Source of the DNA: Pseudomonas paeninsulae
GTDB taxonomy: Bacteria > Pseudomonadota > Gammaproteobacteria > Pseudomonadales > Pseudomonadaceae
Length of the DNA: 64,000 nt
Assembly: GCF_035621475.1 (NCBI RefSeq)
Contig: NZ_CP141799.1
Location: forward strand, 186,001-250,000
Direction of reading: 5' to 3'
The stretch's first letter is position 1. Every line of letters starts with the position of its first letter. Of the stretch, positions 26,306-36,588 are shown piece by piece. The translations under genes and the position numbers were made by a program. The notes under the pieces are model-generated. The model saw only the letters and a program-made list of their open reading frames with translations. It was not told where the DNA came from and did no database searches.

Positions 26306-28324
26306 ATGGCGTACTTCCTCGGAATCGATACCGGCGGCACCTTCACCGATGCCGTGTTGCTGAACGAGCAGCGCCAGGTCGTGGCCTCGGCCAAGCGGCT
26401 GACCACGCGCCTGGATTTGAGCGTCGGCATCGGCCAGTCGCTGGCGGCGCTGCCCCAGCAGTTGCTGGCAGAGGTCGCCATGGTGTCGCTGTCCTCGACC
26501 CTGACCACCAACTCGGCCGTGGAAGGCAAGGGCTCGCCGGTGTGCGTGCTGCTGATCGGCTACGACGCCCAGCAGCTCAAGGCCAGCGGCCTGCCCGAGT
26601 TGCTGGGGCCGGAAGGCATCGTCATGCTGGCCGGCGGTCACGATGCCGGCGGGCGGGAACAGGCGGCGCTGGACGAGGAGGCGGTACGCCAGGCGATCCT
26701 GGCCCATCGCGAACGGGTTTCGGCCTTCGCCATCTCGGCCAGCTTCAGCGTGCGCAACCCGTGCCACGAGCTGCGCGTGCAGGAACTGGTCAACAGCCTG
26801 GCCGGCCAGCCGGTCAGCTGCGGCCATGAGCTGGCGTCGTCGCTGGGCGCGCCGCGGCGAGCGCTGACCGCGGCGCTGAATGCGCGCATGATCGCCCAGG
26901 TCAGCCAGTTGATCGACTCGGTCCAGGGCCTGCTGGCGAGGCTGAACATCCAGGCGCCGCTGATGATCGTCAAGGGCGACGGTTCGCTGGTCAATGCCGG
27001 CAGCGCCATGTTGCGCCCGATCAGTACCGTGCTGTCGGGTCCCGCCGCCAGCGTCAACGGGGCCTGCGCCCTGAGCGGTTATCGCGACCTGATCGTGGCC
27101 GACATGGGCGGCACCACCACCGACATCGCGGTGGTCCGCAACGGTCGCCCGGAGTTGTCCTTCGATGGCGCCCGGGTCGGCGACTGGCGACCCATGGTCG
27201 AAGCCATCCGCCTGTATTCCATCGGTCTGGGCGGAGACAGCGAGGTGAGCTTCGACAACGGCCTGGGCATTGTCATCGGCCCGCGCCGGGTGGTGCCGCT
27301 GAGCCTGTTGGCCAGCCAGTATCCGGCGGTGATCAGGGTGCTGGAGCGCCAGGTGCAGTCGCACCCCAACAGCAGCCACAACCGTTTCGCCCTGCGTCTG
27401 CAGCGCGATGACGCCCTGTTGCGGCACCTGAGCGCCGACGAGCAGGCCGCCTGGGAGCGCCTGGAAGCCGGGCCCGTGGCTATCGAGCAGGCGTCCATGG
27501 ACGAACGCTGGCTGGCGCGCGCCCTGGCCCGACTGGAGCGCAAGGGGCTGGTGATCTACAGCGGCTTCACCCCCACCGACGCCGCCCACGTGCTGGGTCT
27601 TTCCCAGCACTGGAGCACCCAGGCGGCGAGCCTGGCGGCGCGTATCTGGGCACGCCGGATGCGTCGTCAGTACGGCTTCGGCAGCTGGCCGGAAGGCGAC
27701 GCCGAGGCGCCCGCCCGGGACGTGTTCCAGCAGGTGATCCGGATCATCTGCGCCAAGCTGGTCGAGGCCGGGCTGCACGATGCCGGCCAGGACGGCGACG
27801 TCAGCCGGCTGGCACGGCTGCTCGGCGAGTTGATCATGACCCCCGAGGGCGGGCGCGATACCCGCTCGGTGTTCAGCATGCATTTCGCCGATGACCTGCC
27901 GGTGGTGGCCGTCGGCGGCCCGGCCTCGAGTTTCTACCCGATGGCGGCCGAGGCCCTGGGCGTGCGCCTGTGCCTGCCGCCGCACGGCGAGGTCGCCAAC
28001 GCCGTGGGCACGCTGTTTGGCGAGGTGGTGCAGCGCGTGCATATCACCGTGCTGCAGCCGATGCTCGGGGTGTTTCGCGTCTTTACCCGCCACGGGCCGG
28101 TGGATCATGACAGCCTCGAGGCGGCGCTCGCCCTGGCGCGTGCGCAAGCCGCCGAGGAAGCCGAGCAGATGGCCCGGCAGGCCGGCGCCGACAGCCCGCG
28201 CATCGAGTATCAACTGGAGGAAAATCGTGTGCGCAACGACATCGACGGCGAGATATTCTTCGAGGCTCGGGTCACCGCGCTGGCGTCCGGGATGCCGGCG
28301 CTACGGTTTGCCGAGTTCGCCTGA
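26306..28324 (+). CDS. Hydantoinase/oxoprolinase-family (HyuA-like) protein, 672 aa
   Basis: ASKHA-fold ATPase-type enzyme of the HyuA family. Phosphate-binding motifs are YFLGIDTGGTFTDAVLL at the N-terminus and VADMGGTTTDIAVV (near residue 265), with SSTLTTNSAVEGKG and VVAVGGPASSFYPMAAEALG in between and after. Such proteins are frequent in mttB operons. Known relatives hydrolyse N-methylhydantoin or oxoproline with ATP, but no HyuB partner is present, so a cleavage role is not assured; a second corrinoid-activation or substrate-processing role is possible. Its ribosome site is weak and it is separated from the reactivase gene by the btuD relic. Confidence 0.85.
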   Translation: MAYFLGIDTGGTFTDAVLLNEQRQVVASAKRLTTRLDLSVGIGQSLAALPQQLLAEVAMVSLSSTLTTNSAVEGKGSPVCVLLIGYDAQQLKASGLPELLGPEGIVMLAGGHDAGGREQAALDEEAVRQAILAHRERVSAFAISASFSVRNPCHELRVQELVNSLAGQPVSCGHELASSLGAPRRALTAALNARMIAQVSQLIDSVQGLLARLNIQAPLMIVKGDGSLVNAGSAMLRPISTVLSGPAASVNGACALSGYRDLIVADMGGTTTDIAVVRNGRPELSFDGARVGDWRPMVEAIRLYSIGLGGDSEVSFDNGLGIVIGPRRVVPLSLLASQYPAVIRVLERQVQSHPNSSHNRFALRLQRDDALLRHLSADEQAAWERLEAGPVAIEQASMDERWLARALARLERKGLVIYSGFTPTDAAHVLGLSQHWSTQAASLAARIWARRMRRQYGFGSWPEGDAEAPARDVFQQVIRIICAKLVEAGLHDAGQDGDVSRLARLLGELIMTPEGGRDTRSVFSMHFADDLPVVAVGGPASSFYPMAAEALGVRLCLPPHGEVANAVGTLFGEVVQRVHITVLQPMLGVFRVFTRHGPVDHDSLEAALALARAQAAEEAEQMARQAGADSPRIEYQLEENRVRNDIDGEIFFEARVTALASGMPALRFAEFA

Positions 28325-28385
28325 GCCAGGCGCACCGGCGTGCTCGCGGCCGGGGGCCGCCAGTGCCAGGAAGCGGCGCCGCGAC

Positions 28386-29152
<767 letters not shown>

Positions 29153-29153
<1 letters not shown>

Positions 29154-30166
29154 CAGCGGCTCCGGTGCAGCAGGTAGAGGAAGGTCGGCACGCCAAGCAG
29201 CGCGGTAATCACCCCCACCGGTAGCTGCTCAGGCGCGATCAGCGTGCGCGCCAGGGTATCGGCCAGCACCAGCAGGATGCCGCCGCTCAGGGCGCAGGCC
29301 GGCAGCACCAGGCGTTGGTCGTTGCCCAGCAGCAAGCGCAGCATGTGCGGCACCACCAGGCCGACGAAGCCGATACTGCCGGCGCTGGTGACCGCCAGTG
29401 CGGTCAGCAGACTGGCGATCACGTAGATGCTCCACTCCAGCGGGCGTACCGCCACCCCCAGCGCCGCTGCCTGCAGCGGGCCGCGTGCCAGCACGTTGAG
29501 GCTGCGCCCCAGCGGCAGCAGCAACAGGCTCACGCCGAGCAGCAGAGCGAGTGCCGGCCAAGGCGTGCGCGCATAGGACAGGTCGCCCATCAGCCAGTAG
29601 AGCATGCCGGGCAGACGCTCGGCCGGGCTGATCGCCAGCATCAGGGTGATGATCGCGCCCCAGCCGGAGGCCACTACCACCCCGGTCAGCAGCAGGCGCG
29701 ATGAGGTCCAGCTGCCGCTGCCGTGAGCCAGGCCGAACACCAGCAGGGTGGCGAGGAACGCCCCGGCAAAGGCCGAACCGGAGATCAGCGTCCCCCCCAG
29801 GCCCGCCAGCATGGCGAACAGTGCGCCCACCGCGGCGCCGCCGGACAGGCCAAGCACGTAGGGGTCGGCCAGCGGGTTGCGCAGCAACACCTGCATCAGC
29901 GCCCCGGCCACCGCCAGCAAGCCGCCGGTGGCGAAGGCCGAGAGGGTGCGCGGTAGGCGCAGCTCGAAGATCAGGGTGCGCTGCAGCTCGCTGCCCTGTC
30001 CGCTCAGCGTTAGCAGCGCGTCGCTCAGACTCAGGGCGCTGCTGCCGACGCTGACCGACAGCAGCATGGCGGCCAGCGCGACCAGTGCGAGCAGACTCAG
30101 CAACCCGCCGAGCGAGCGCAAGGGGCCGGCGCGATGCTGGCCGGCAGCGGATTCAGCGCCGTGCAC
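29153..30166 (-). CDS. btuC: Cobalamin ABC transporter permease BtuC, 337 aa
   Basis: FecCD-family inner-membrane permease with about ten hydrophobic segments. Typical patterns are LRLPRTLSAFATGGLLAVAG, QVLLRNPLADPYVLGLSGGA and the C-terminal GLVVPHMLRLLLG followed by PVGVITALLGVPTFLYLL. The start is GTG at 30166 with GGAG 7 bases before it, overlapping btuF by 14 bases. Couples with BtuD and receives B12 from BtuF. Confidence 0.92.
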
Positions 30167-31067
30167 GGCTGGTCTCCAGGCTTTCGCAGAGTAACCGGGC
30201 GCCCTCCAGCAGGCGCGGCGTAGGGCGCTGCACCAGCGACGGCGGGATGAAGAACAGATTGTCCTGCTGCACCGCCTGCAGGCTGGGATAAGCCCGCCAC
30301 TCGGTCAGCCAGTAGCGGTTCTCCTCGCCCATGCCGCCGGCCAGGATGACCTGCGGATTGGCGATCAGCACCGCTTCGATATCGATGCGCGGAATCTGCC
30401 GCGGCAGCTCGGCGAAGACATTGCGCCCGCCACACAGGCTGATCACCTGGCCGATCAGGTGGCCGTCGTTGACCGTCATCAACGGCTTGTTCCAGACCTG
30501 ATAGAACACCGTCACGGGCTCGGCCTCGCGGTATTGTTCGGCCAGTGCGGCGATGCCGCGACGCAGGTGTTCGGCGGCCTGCTGGCCCACCGCTTGGCTG
30601 TCGGTCAGCCGCGCCAGGCGCTCGATGGCCCGCGCTATGCCTTCGATGTTTTCCGGTTCGAGATAGAACACCGGCACGCCGAAATCTTCCAGGGCGTCTA
30701 GCTGCTCGGCGGGATTGCCGCTGCCCCAGACGATCGCCAGGTCCGGCTGCAGGGTCAGCAGCCGTTCCAGATCCAGGCGGCTGTGGCTGCCCACCGACGG
30801 CAGCGTCCGGGCCTCGGGTGGATAGTCGCTGAAGGCCACCACGGCCACCACGCGGTCGCCGCCGCCCGCCGCGAAGACCAGTTCGGTGGCCCCCGGCGAC
30901 AGGCTCGCGATGCGTTGCGCGGGCGTTGGCAGGCAGACCTCGCGCTGCGCATCGTCAACCACGCAGATGGGGGCCGCCAACAGCGTCGGCGCCAGCCCCA
31001 GCAGCGCGGCTGCCAGGCCGACGCGGCAGGTCGAGAGGCCGCGTTGGCGGGCGAATGATAGGTACAT
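30153..31067 (-). CDS. btuF: Cobalamin-binding periplasmic protein BtuF, 304 aa
   Basis: Class III binding protein. The signal peptide (STCRVGLAAALLGLAPTLLA, cleavage near residue 32) is followed by the family start RIASLSPGATELVFAAGGGD and VVGVSD-like VVAVVAFSDYPPEARTLPSVG. The frame extends upstream to 31184, but the signal peptide and the GGGGGAG site fix the ATG at 31067. Delivers corrinoid from the periplasm to BtuCD. No riboswitch was found before it on the minus strand, unlike the two plus-strand units. Confidence 0.9.
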   Translation of the reverse strand: MYLSFARQRGLSTCRVGLAAALLGLAPTLLAAPICVVDDAQREVCLPTPAQRIASLSPGATELVFAAGGGDRVVAVVAFSDYPPEARTLPSVGSHSRLDLERLLTLQPDLAIVWGSGNPAEQLDALEDFGVPVFYLEPENIEGIARAIERLARLTDSQAVGQQAAEHLRRGIAALAEQYREAEPVTVFYQVWNKPLMTVNDGHLIGQVISLCGGRNVFAELPRQIPRIDIEAVLIANPQVILAGGMGEENRYWLTEWRAYPSLQAVQQDNLFFIPPSLVQRPTPRLLEGARLLCESLETSRARR

Positions 31068-31371
31068 GTTCTCCCCCCTGGTGACGCGCAGACTCTCGCC
31101 GCGATGGCGTCGGTGGCCCGCGAGTGAGCGCAAGCTAACAACCGGCCGGGACAGGGTCAATGTCGATCTGCGGCACGGCGGCACTATTCGAAGTCGCGCT
31201 GTCGAAAGCGACCCTCAGCCAACCGAGTGCGACGCTGCGGCCCGGGTAACCCTGCCAGGGCATGCCCGTAGCGGCGCCATTGCGGGCCGATTGCCTGGCG
31301 CCGGGTCGCCGCGTCGTTGTGCGACTGCCCGGTGTCGCACGGCGCATAGACGTTGCCGGCATGAGCCTCTA
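31068..31371. other. Divergent intergenic region btuF / first riboswitch
   Basis: About 300 bases between the btuF start (minus) and the riboswitch leader (plus). No cobalamin-riboswitch core was recognised on the minus strand. Open frames here are GC-driven and unsupported. It should contain both promoters. Confidence 0.5.
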
Positions 31372-31384
31372 GACTCGCGCCTCT

Positions 31385-31655
31385 TGCTTCAGGTGACCCG
31401 CGGCCATGGCCGCGAGTAAACAGGGAAGTCGGTGCGTTGTGCGTGTTTACGCCAACTATTCCGACGCTGCCCCCGCAACGGTAGACGAGTCAAGCCAGCG
31501 CTTTTTCAACCACTGTGCTTTAGGCGTCTGTCGGACTTAACCCTGTTCTGCTAGGAACGGTTAAGCCCGACAGTCTCCTCGCATGGGAAGGTGCGTCTGG
31601 TGGCATTGCGCATTTTCGCGCGCCGCTCGTAAGCCCGGAGACCGGCCTGTCGCAG
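31385..31655 (+). promoter_or_regulatory. Cobalamin riboswitch 1 (before the CobN-like gene), with an inserted repeat
   Basis: Conserved AdoCbl-riboswitch blocks in order: CAGGTGACCCGCGG, GTAAACAGGGAAGTCGGTGC, the core CGCTGCCCCCGCAACGGTAG, the CCACTGTGC / GCATGGGAAGG arm, and GTAAGCCCGGAGACCGGCCT (the B12-box region). It differs from riboswitch 2 mainly by a 60-base insert (31521-31580) in the loop of the CCACTGTGC / GCATGGG arm. The CobN-like gene starts 129 bases after the aptamer. It is expected to turn the gene off when cobalamin is plentiful. Confidence 0.93.
31521..31580. repeat. Family A palindrome inserted in riboswitch 1
   Basis: CTGTCGGACTTAACC (31528-31542) and GGTTAAGCCCGACAG (31559-31573) form a 15-position stem with one mismatch. 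Riboswitch 2 has just CG at this point of an otherwise almost identical sequence. Related copies occur at 14351-14426 and 49181-49203, so this is a dispersed REP-like element. Confidence 0.88.
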
Positions 31656-31783
31656 TCCATGGCATCGCGGAGGGCGCTGTCTGGCGTGTGGGCTGCGTAT
31701 TTCCTGCGGTTCGTGCGTTGCCTCTCTGCGCCTGCCTTTCCCTGCCTGGGTCGCACGGGTGAGCGCGACGGAGTCACGACAAC

Positions 31784-34700
31784 ATGAGCAAATCCCTTCC
31801 GCCGCCGGTAGCGCTCGCGCTGCGCGGTGTGTCCCTGATCCGCCGCCTGGCGCTGGCCGCCCTGCTGGCGCTGACGGCGCCGCTGGCCGGCGCAGCGCAG
31901 ATCAACGCCATCGTCTCGCCCTACAGCGCCGCCGAATTCGCCGCGGCAGTCGCCCAGTTCCAGGGCCAGCACCCCGGCCAGCGGGTCAGCGCGCGCACCC
32001 CCGAACAACTGGGCGAACTGGACGATGCCGCGCTGGCCGAATGGCTGGACGCCGGCCAGGTGCTGTTCGGCGCGGGCCTGTTTGGTGCCGAGGTGGAGCG
32101 CCTGCGGCCCATGTTGGCCGCGGCGGCCCCGGCCGATCTGTTCATCCTGCACAGCGAGCAGGATCTGGTGCAGCTCAGCCGCAGCCGCGGTCAGGCACTG
32201 TTCGCCTCCCGCGAGCAGGCCGAGCGCCTGGGCGCGGCCAAGCCGGCGGACGATCTGGCGCAGTGGCTGGCGCAGCAACAGCGCTCCCATCCGCAGCAGG
32301 CCGACTGGCTCAGCGCGCGCAGCTACTGGCTGGCCGGTGGCAACGATAACATTGCCGCGCTGCTCGCCTGGCTGGCGGCGCGGGTGGATGCGACGGTAAC
32401 GGCCGAGCCGGCCAAGGCGCGGCCGCCGCTGCGCTTCTATCAGGACGGGCAGATCCGCGCGGCCGAGCAGCTGCATTGGCAGGGTCAGGCACTGGTGGCG
32501 ATCATCGACCACGGCCGGGCCGACCGCGCCGGCGACCGGGCGCTCAACGACGCCCTGTGTCAGGCGTTGGGCGAGGCCGGGCTGGCCTGCGTCAGCCTGT
32601 TCGCCAACTGGGGCGCGGGTTCGCTGCAGGCGGTGCGTTGGCTGCAGGAGGCCGAGCACCCGCCGCTGGTGGCGATTATCGCCCTGCAGGATTTCGTCAT
32701 CGGCGGCGGTGAGCACCGTGAGCAGGTCAGCGAGCTGTTCGCCCAACTGGATGTGCCGGTACTCAAAGGCCTGCGCATGGAAGGGCGCAGCGAGGCGGTC
32801 TGGCAGCTGTCCAGCGACGGCCTGGCGCGCGACAAGCTGCATTACCAGATCGCCATGCCGGAGCTGCAAGGCACCAGCCAGGCCATGGTGCTGGCCGCCT
32901 GGCACGAGCAACAGCTCGACCCGCTGTCCGGCATCCGCTTCGGCATCGGCGAACCGCTGCCGCAACAGGTCGCCGCCCTCAGCGCGCGCATCCAGCGCTG
33001 GTGGCATCTGCAGCGCACGGCGAATGCCGACAAGCGCCTGGCGATCGTCTATTACAACCACCCGCCGGGCCGCCACAATATCGGTGCGGACAACCTCGAC
33101 GTGCCGCAGTCGCTGCTGCATATCCTCCGTCGCCTGCAGGCTGAGGGCTACGACACCGGCTCGCTGCCGGAAAGCCCGGCGGCGCTGCTCGACCTGTTGC
33201 AGGAGCGCGGGATCAACCTGCCGGAGCAGGGCGATGCCCTGGCCGAGATGGCCGACAAGGTGCAGAGCCTGGGCGGCCAGGAGTATCGCGACTGGTTCGC
33301 GACCCTGCCGGCGGCCCTGCAGGCGGAGATGCGCCAGGGCCCGCTGGGCTACTGGAACGCCCAGTTGCACCGGGCCCTGCAGGCCTCGCAACTGGAGATC
33401 GCCGCGGACATTCTGGACAACGGTTCCAGCGAGCTGCATCACGTGCTGGACGGCGTCGAGCACCCGGCGCGGGCGCGCGCCTTGGATCTGCTGGCGCAGT
33501 TGGAGAGCCTCTACCGGGCGGCACTGGCACAGCCGGCCCAGGCCGACTGGACGCAGGCGCAGGCGCTGGTCGACGCCCTGGCAGCCAGCGGCATCGAAGG
33601 CCTGCGCGGCTGGGGCGAAGGCCCCGGCTATGTGATGGTGCACGACGGCCGCCTGCTGCTGCCGGGGCTGCAGTTCGGCAAGGTGTTCGTCGGTCCGCAG
33701 CCGCCGCGCGGCTGGGAAGTGGATGAGGAACTGCTGCACGCCAACCTGGTGTTCCCGCCGCCGCATCAGTACCTGGCCTTCTATCACTGGCTGCGCGACG
33801 GCTTCAAGGCCGACGCGCTGATCCACCTGGGCCGTCATTCCACCTACGAGTTCCTGCCGCGGCGGCGGATCGGCCTGAGCGACGAGGACTACCCGACGCA
33901 AATTCTCGGCGACCTGCCGAGCATCTACCCGTACATCGTCGACGGCGTCGGCGAGGGTATCCAGGCCAAGCGTCGCGGCCTGGCGGTGATGATCGATCAC
34001 TTGACCCCGCCGCTGGTGGCCACGCCGCTGTACGACGACCTGCTCCAGCTGCGCCAGCTGATCGAGAGCTTCGAGGCTGGCGCCGGCCAGGGCGAAGGGC
34101 CAGCGCGGCGGGCGACCATCGCCGAGATCAAGCGCCTGGTCGGCAGCGCCGGGCTGGAGGTGGAGCTGCGCGAGTCGATGGCCGAGGTTCTGGCAGTGCG
34201 TGGCATCGGCTTCGAACAGGTCGACGACGACCTGCTGGTGCACGAGGTCGGTCACTACCTGACCAACATCCAGGAGCGCTTCATGCCCATGGGCCTGCAC
34301 GTGTTCGGCAAGCCCTGGCAGCCGGCGGCGGTGGACACCCTGCTGGCTTCCATGGGCAGCGGGCAGGCCAGCCACCGGCAGGCGCTGATCGACTCGCCGG
34401 CCGCCGAGATGAATGCGCTGCTGCATGCGCTGGACGGCGGCTTCGTCGTCCCCGGCAAGGGCAACGATCCGATCCGCACCCCGGAGGCGCTGCCCACCGG
34501 GCGCAATTTCCATGCCCTCGACAGCAGCCTGCTGCCCAGTCGCATCGGCTGGGGCATCGGCCGCCAGATGGCCGTGCAGGCGCGTCAGCGGCCGATCGCC
34601 GCGGACGGCCGCGAGGCGGTGATCCTCTGGGCCTCGGACACGGTGCGCGACGAGGGCGCGATGATCGCCTTCGGCCTCGAGCTGCTCGGCGTCGAGCCAC

Positions 34701-36109
34701 AATGGAACGGCCGGGGCATCGTCCAGGGCTTGCAGCGCCGGGCGCTGGCGGCGGACGAGCAGCGCCGCGACCTGCTGTTCACCACCTCCGGGCTGTTCCG
34801 CGACCTCTACGCCGACCAGCTGGCACTGCTGGAACGCGCCGTGCTGCTGGCCCTGGATGGCGCCGGTGCGAGCATCCGCCGCGACTACCCGGCGCTGCGC
34901 CCGGCGCTGGCCGCGGCCCTGGCACCGCTCGGCGACCAGGCCAGCGGCGGCGCGGAGAGTCTGGCGGACAACCGCGTCGCCGCGCACTGGGTGGAAGACG
35001 CGGCGCGCCGCCTGGATGCCGGGCTCGGCGCCGAGCAGGCTGGCGAGCTGGCGGCGCTGCGCCTGTTCGGCGTGGCGCCGGGAGCCTATGGCGCCGGCAT
35101 TAACAGTCTGGTGGAACGCTCCGGCAGTTGGCAGCAGCGCGGCGATCTGGCCCAGGCCTATGTCGGTCGCATGGGTCATGCCTACGGCCTGCGTCACCAG
35201 GGCGAGCCGGTGCAGGAGGTGTTCCGTGACAACCTCAAGCAGGTTCGCCGCACCTACCTCGGGCGTTCCAGCAACCTCTACGGCCTGTTGGACAACAACG
35301 ACGCCTTCGATTACCTGGGCGGCCTGAGCCTGGCGGTGGAACAGATCGCCGGCGTCGCCCCGGAAAACTACGTGAGCTGGCACAACGACCCTACCCGCGT
35401 GCGCCTGGAACCCTTGCAGCAGGCGCTGCTCGGCGAACTGCGCGGGCGCTTCCTCAACCCGGCCTGGATCGAGGCGCTGATGCAGCACGACTACGCCGGT
35501 GCACGCACCATGGGCAGCGAGTTCCTCGAATACCTCTGGGGCTGGCAGGTGACCAACCCCGAGATCATCAAGGACAGCGCCTGGGAGGAGGTGAAGGCGG
35601 TGTATATCGATGACCGATACGAGATCGGTCTCGACCGCTTCCTCGAACAGGGCCATAACGTCCACGTGAAGAGCAACATGTTGGCGATCATGCTGGTGGC
35701 GATTCACAAGGAGTTCTGGCAGGCCGATCAGGCCACCGTGCAGCAGCTCGGCGAGCAGTTCGCCCGTCTGGTGGTCGAGCACGGCCTGCCCGGCAGCGGC
35801 CATACCCGGCCGGATCATCCGATGTTGCAATGGCTGCTGCCGCAACTGCCGGCCGAATTGCGCGCGGCCCTGCAGCAACGCCTGCAGGCGGCGCAGATCG
35901 AGGCCCGGCCGCAGCAGGCACCCAGCACGGTCAGCGAAATCCAGGCGGCGCAGCCGCCGCAAGCGCAACAGCCAGCCGCCGCAGAGGCGGCAGAAGGTGC
36001 CGGGCAGGCGCCGGATCGGCAACTCTGGCTTGGCGTCCTGCTGTTGGCCGGCCTGTTGGGCCTGGGCATCTGGCGTGGCCGCGGCCATCATTCCCGTGGA
36101 GGGCTCTAG
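31784..36109 (+). CDS. Periplasmic, membrane-anchored CobN-like chelatase-type protein, 1441 aa
   Basis: The body is a CobN/magnesium-chelatase H-type chain: YYNHPPGRHNIGADNLDVPQ, LIHLGRHSTYEFLPRRRIGL (classic CobN has HG-N-x-E-W-x-P-G-K here), GEGIQAKRRGLAVMIDHLTPP, and C-terminal AYGLRHQGEPVQEVFRDNLK. Unlike cytoplasmic CobN it begins with a Sec-type signal (LIRRLALAALLALTAPLAGA) and ends with a Pro/Gln/Ala-rich linker and one membrane segment (LWLGVLLLAGLLGLGIW). It should face the periplasm, anchored in the inner membrane. No CobS/CobT ATPase is nearby; instead an ExbB-like and an ExbD-like gene follow at once, suggesting proton-driven action. Under a B12 riboswitch. True cobalt insertion is doubtful; corrinoid, cobalt or tetrapyrrole handling is inferred. 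Confidence 0.87.
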   Translation: MSKSLPPPVALALRGVSLIRRLALAALLALTAPLAGAAQINAIVSPYSAAEFAAAVAQFQGQHPGQRVSARTPEQLGELDDAALAEWLDAGQVLFGAGLFGAEVERLRPMLAAAAPADLFILHSEQDLVQLSRSRGQALFASREQAERLGAAKPADDLAQWLAQQQRSHPQQADWLSARSYWLAGGNDNIAALLAWLAARVDATVTAEPAKARPPLRFYQDGQIRAAEQLHWQGQALVAIIDHGRADRAGDRALNDALCQALGEAGLACVSLFANWGAGSLQAVRWLQEAEHPPLVAIIALQDFVIGGGEHREQVSELFAQLDVPVLKGLRMEGRSEAVWQLSSDGLARDKLHYQIAMPELQGTSQAMVLAAWHEQQLDPLSGIRFGIGEPLPQQVAALSARIQRWWHLQRTANADKRLAIVYYNHPPGRHNIGADNLDVPQSLLHILRRLQAEGYDTGSLPESPAALLDLLQERGINLPEQGDALAEMADKVQSLGGQEYRDWFATLPAALQAEMRQGPLGYWNAQLHRALQASQLEIAADILDNGSSELHHVLDGVEHPARARALDLLAQLESLYRAALAQPAQADWTQAQALVDALAASGIEGLRGWGEGPGYVMVHDGRLLLPGLQFGKVFVGPQPPRGWEVDEELLHANLVFPPPHQYLAFYHWLRDGFKADALIHLGRHSTYEFLPRRRIGLSDEDYPTQILGDLPSIYPYIVDGVGEGIQAKRRGLAVMIDHLTPPLVATPLYDDLLQLRQLIESFEAGAGQGEGPARRATIAEIKRLVGSAGLEVELRESMAEVLAVRGIGFEQVDDDLLVHEVGHYLTNIQERFMPMGLHVFGKPWQPAAVDTLLASMGSGQASHRQALIDSPAAEMNALLHALDGGFVVPGKGNDPIRTPEALPTGRNFHALDSSLLPSRIGWGIGRQMAVQARQRPIAADGREAVILWASDTVRDEGAMIAFGLELLGVEPQWNGRGIVQGLQRRALAADEQRRDLLFTTSGLFRDLYADQLALLERAVLLALDGAGASIRRDYPALRPALAAALAPLGDQASGGAESLADNRVAAHWVEDAARRLDAGLGAEQAGELAALRLFGVAPGAYGAGINSLVERSGSWQQRGDLAQAYVGRMGHAYGLRHQGEPVQEVFRDNLKQVRRTYLGRSSNLYGLLDNNDAFDYLGGLSLAVEQIAGVAPENYVSWHNDPTRVRLEPLQQALLGELRGRFLNPAWIEALMQHDYAGARTMGSEFLEYLWGWQVTNPEIIKDSAWEEVKAVYIDDRYEIGLDRFLEQGHNVHVKSNMLAIMLVAIHKEFWQADQATVQQLGEQFARLVVEHGLPGSGHTRPDHPMLQWLLPQLPAELRAALQQRLQAAQIEARPQQAPSTVSEIQAAQPPQAQQPAAAEAAEGAGQAPDRQLWLGVLLLAGLLGLGIWRGRGHHSRGGL

Positions 36110-36111
36110 GC

Positions 36112-36588
36112 ATGTTCGACAGTCAACTATTCACCTGGCTGCATCTATTGGTCGGCTGGTTGCTGCAACCGGTGACCCTCGGTCTGTTCGGCCTGCTGAC
36201 GCTGGCGGTATGGGATTGCGGGGTGGCGGTCGGCGAACGCTGCGGCGGCCTGGCGCGCTGGCAACGCTTGCCACTGGCGGAAATTGAGCGGCGCGCGCGC
36301 AAGCGCCTGGAGCGCGCCGACCTGATCGCCCGCATCGGTCCGATGCTCGGCCTGATGGGCACGCTGATCCCGCTCGGCCCTGGGTTGGCAGCCCTCGGCG
36401 AGGGCAATGTGCAGATTCTCAGCGTGGCCATGCGGGTGGCCTTCGACACCACGGTGTTCGGCCTGCTTGCCGGGGTGATCGGCTTCGGCCTAGGCCGCCT
36501 GCGCCGACGCTGGTACGACGAGCTGCTGGATCGACGTGAGGCCATGGCGGCCGAGGAGCAGGCCGATGAGCCGGCGCTGGCGCTCTAA
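36112..36588 (+). CDS. MotA/TolQ/ExbB-like proton-channel protein, 158 aa
   Basis: Inner-membrane protein with an N-terminal membrane segment (residues 15-35) and a pair of segments in the family core, IARIGPMLGLMGTLIPLGPG and VAFDTTVFGLLAGVIGFGLG, the hallmark of TolQ/ExbB/MotA. The cytoplasmic loop between carries LAEIERRARKRLERADL. It is shorter than ExbB (about 240). It starts 2 bases after the CobN-like stop with GGAGGG upstream and overlaps the DUF2149 gene, so the three are one unit. Expected to form a proton-motive-force motor with the next protein. Confidence 0.87.
   Translation: MFDSQLFTWLHLLVGWLLQPVTLGLFGLLTLAVWDCGVAVGERCGGLARWQRLPLAEIERRARKRLERADLIARIGPMLGLMGTLIPLGPGLAALGEGNVQILSVAMRVAFDTTVFGLLAGVIGFGLGRLRRRWYDELLDRREAMAAEEQADEPALAL

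Noticed and set aside
25793..28213. 806-codon open frame on the minus strand
   Set aside because: Antisense shadow of the hyuA-like gene; it also runs over the btuD relic, but not in the relic's coding sense throughout.
31068..31371. A third cobalamin riboswitch on the minus strand before btuF
   Set aside because: The core blocks (GCTGCCCCCGCAAC and AAGCCnGGAGACC) are not found on the minus strand.
31520..36091. 1523-codon open frame on the minus strand
   Set aside because: It is the antisense shadow of the CobN-like gene in GC-rich DNA; composition is Gln/Ala/Arg-rich with no motif, signal or ribosome site, and the plus-strand frame has clear family motifs.
31784..36109. Standard cobaltochelatase CobN
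   Set aside because: Signal peptide, C-terminal anchor, altered HGNxE-type motif and lack of CobS/CobT speak for a periplasmic paralogue rather than the biosynthetic enzyme.
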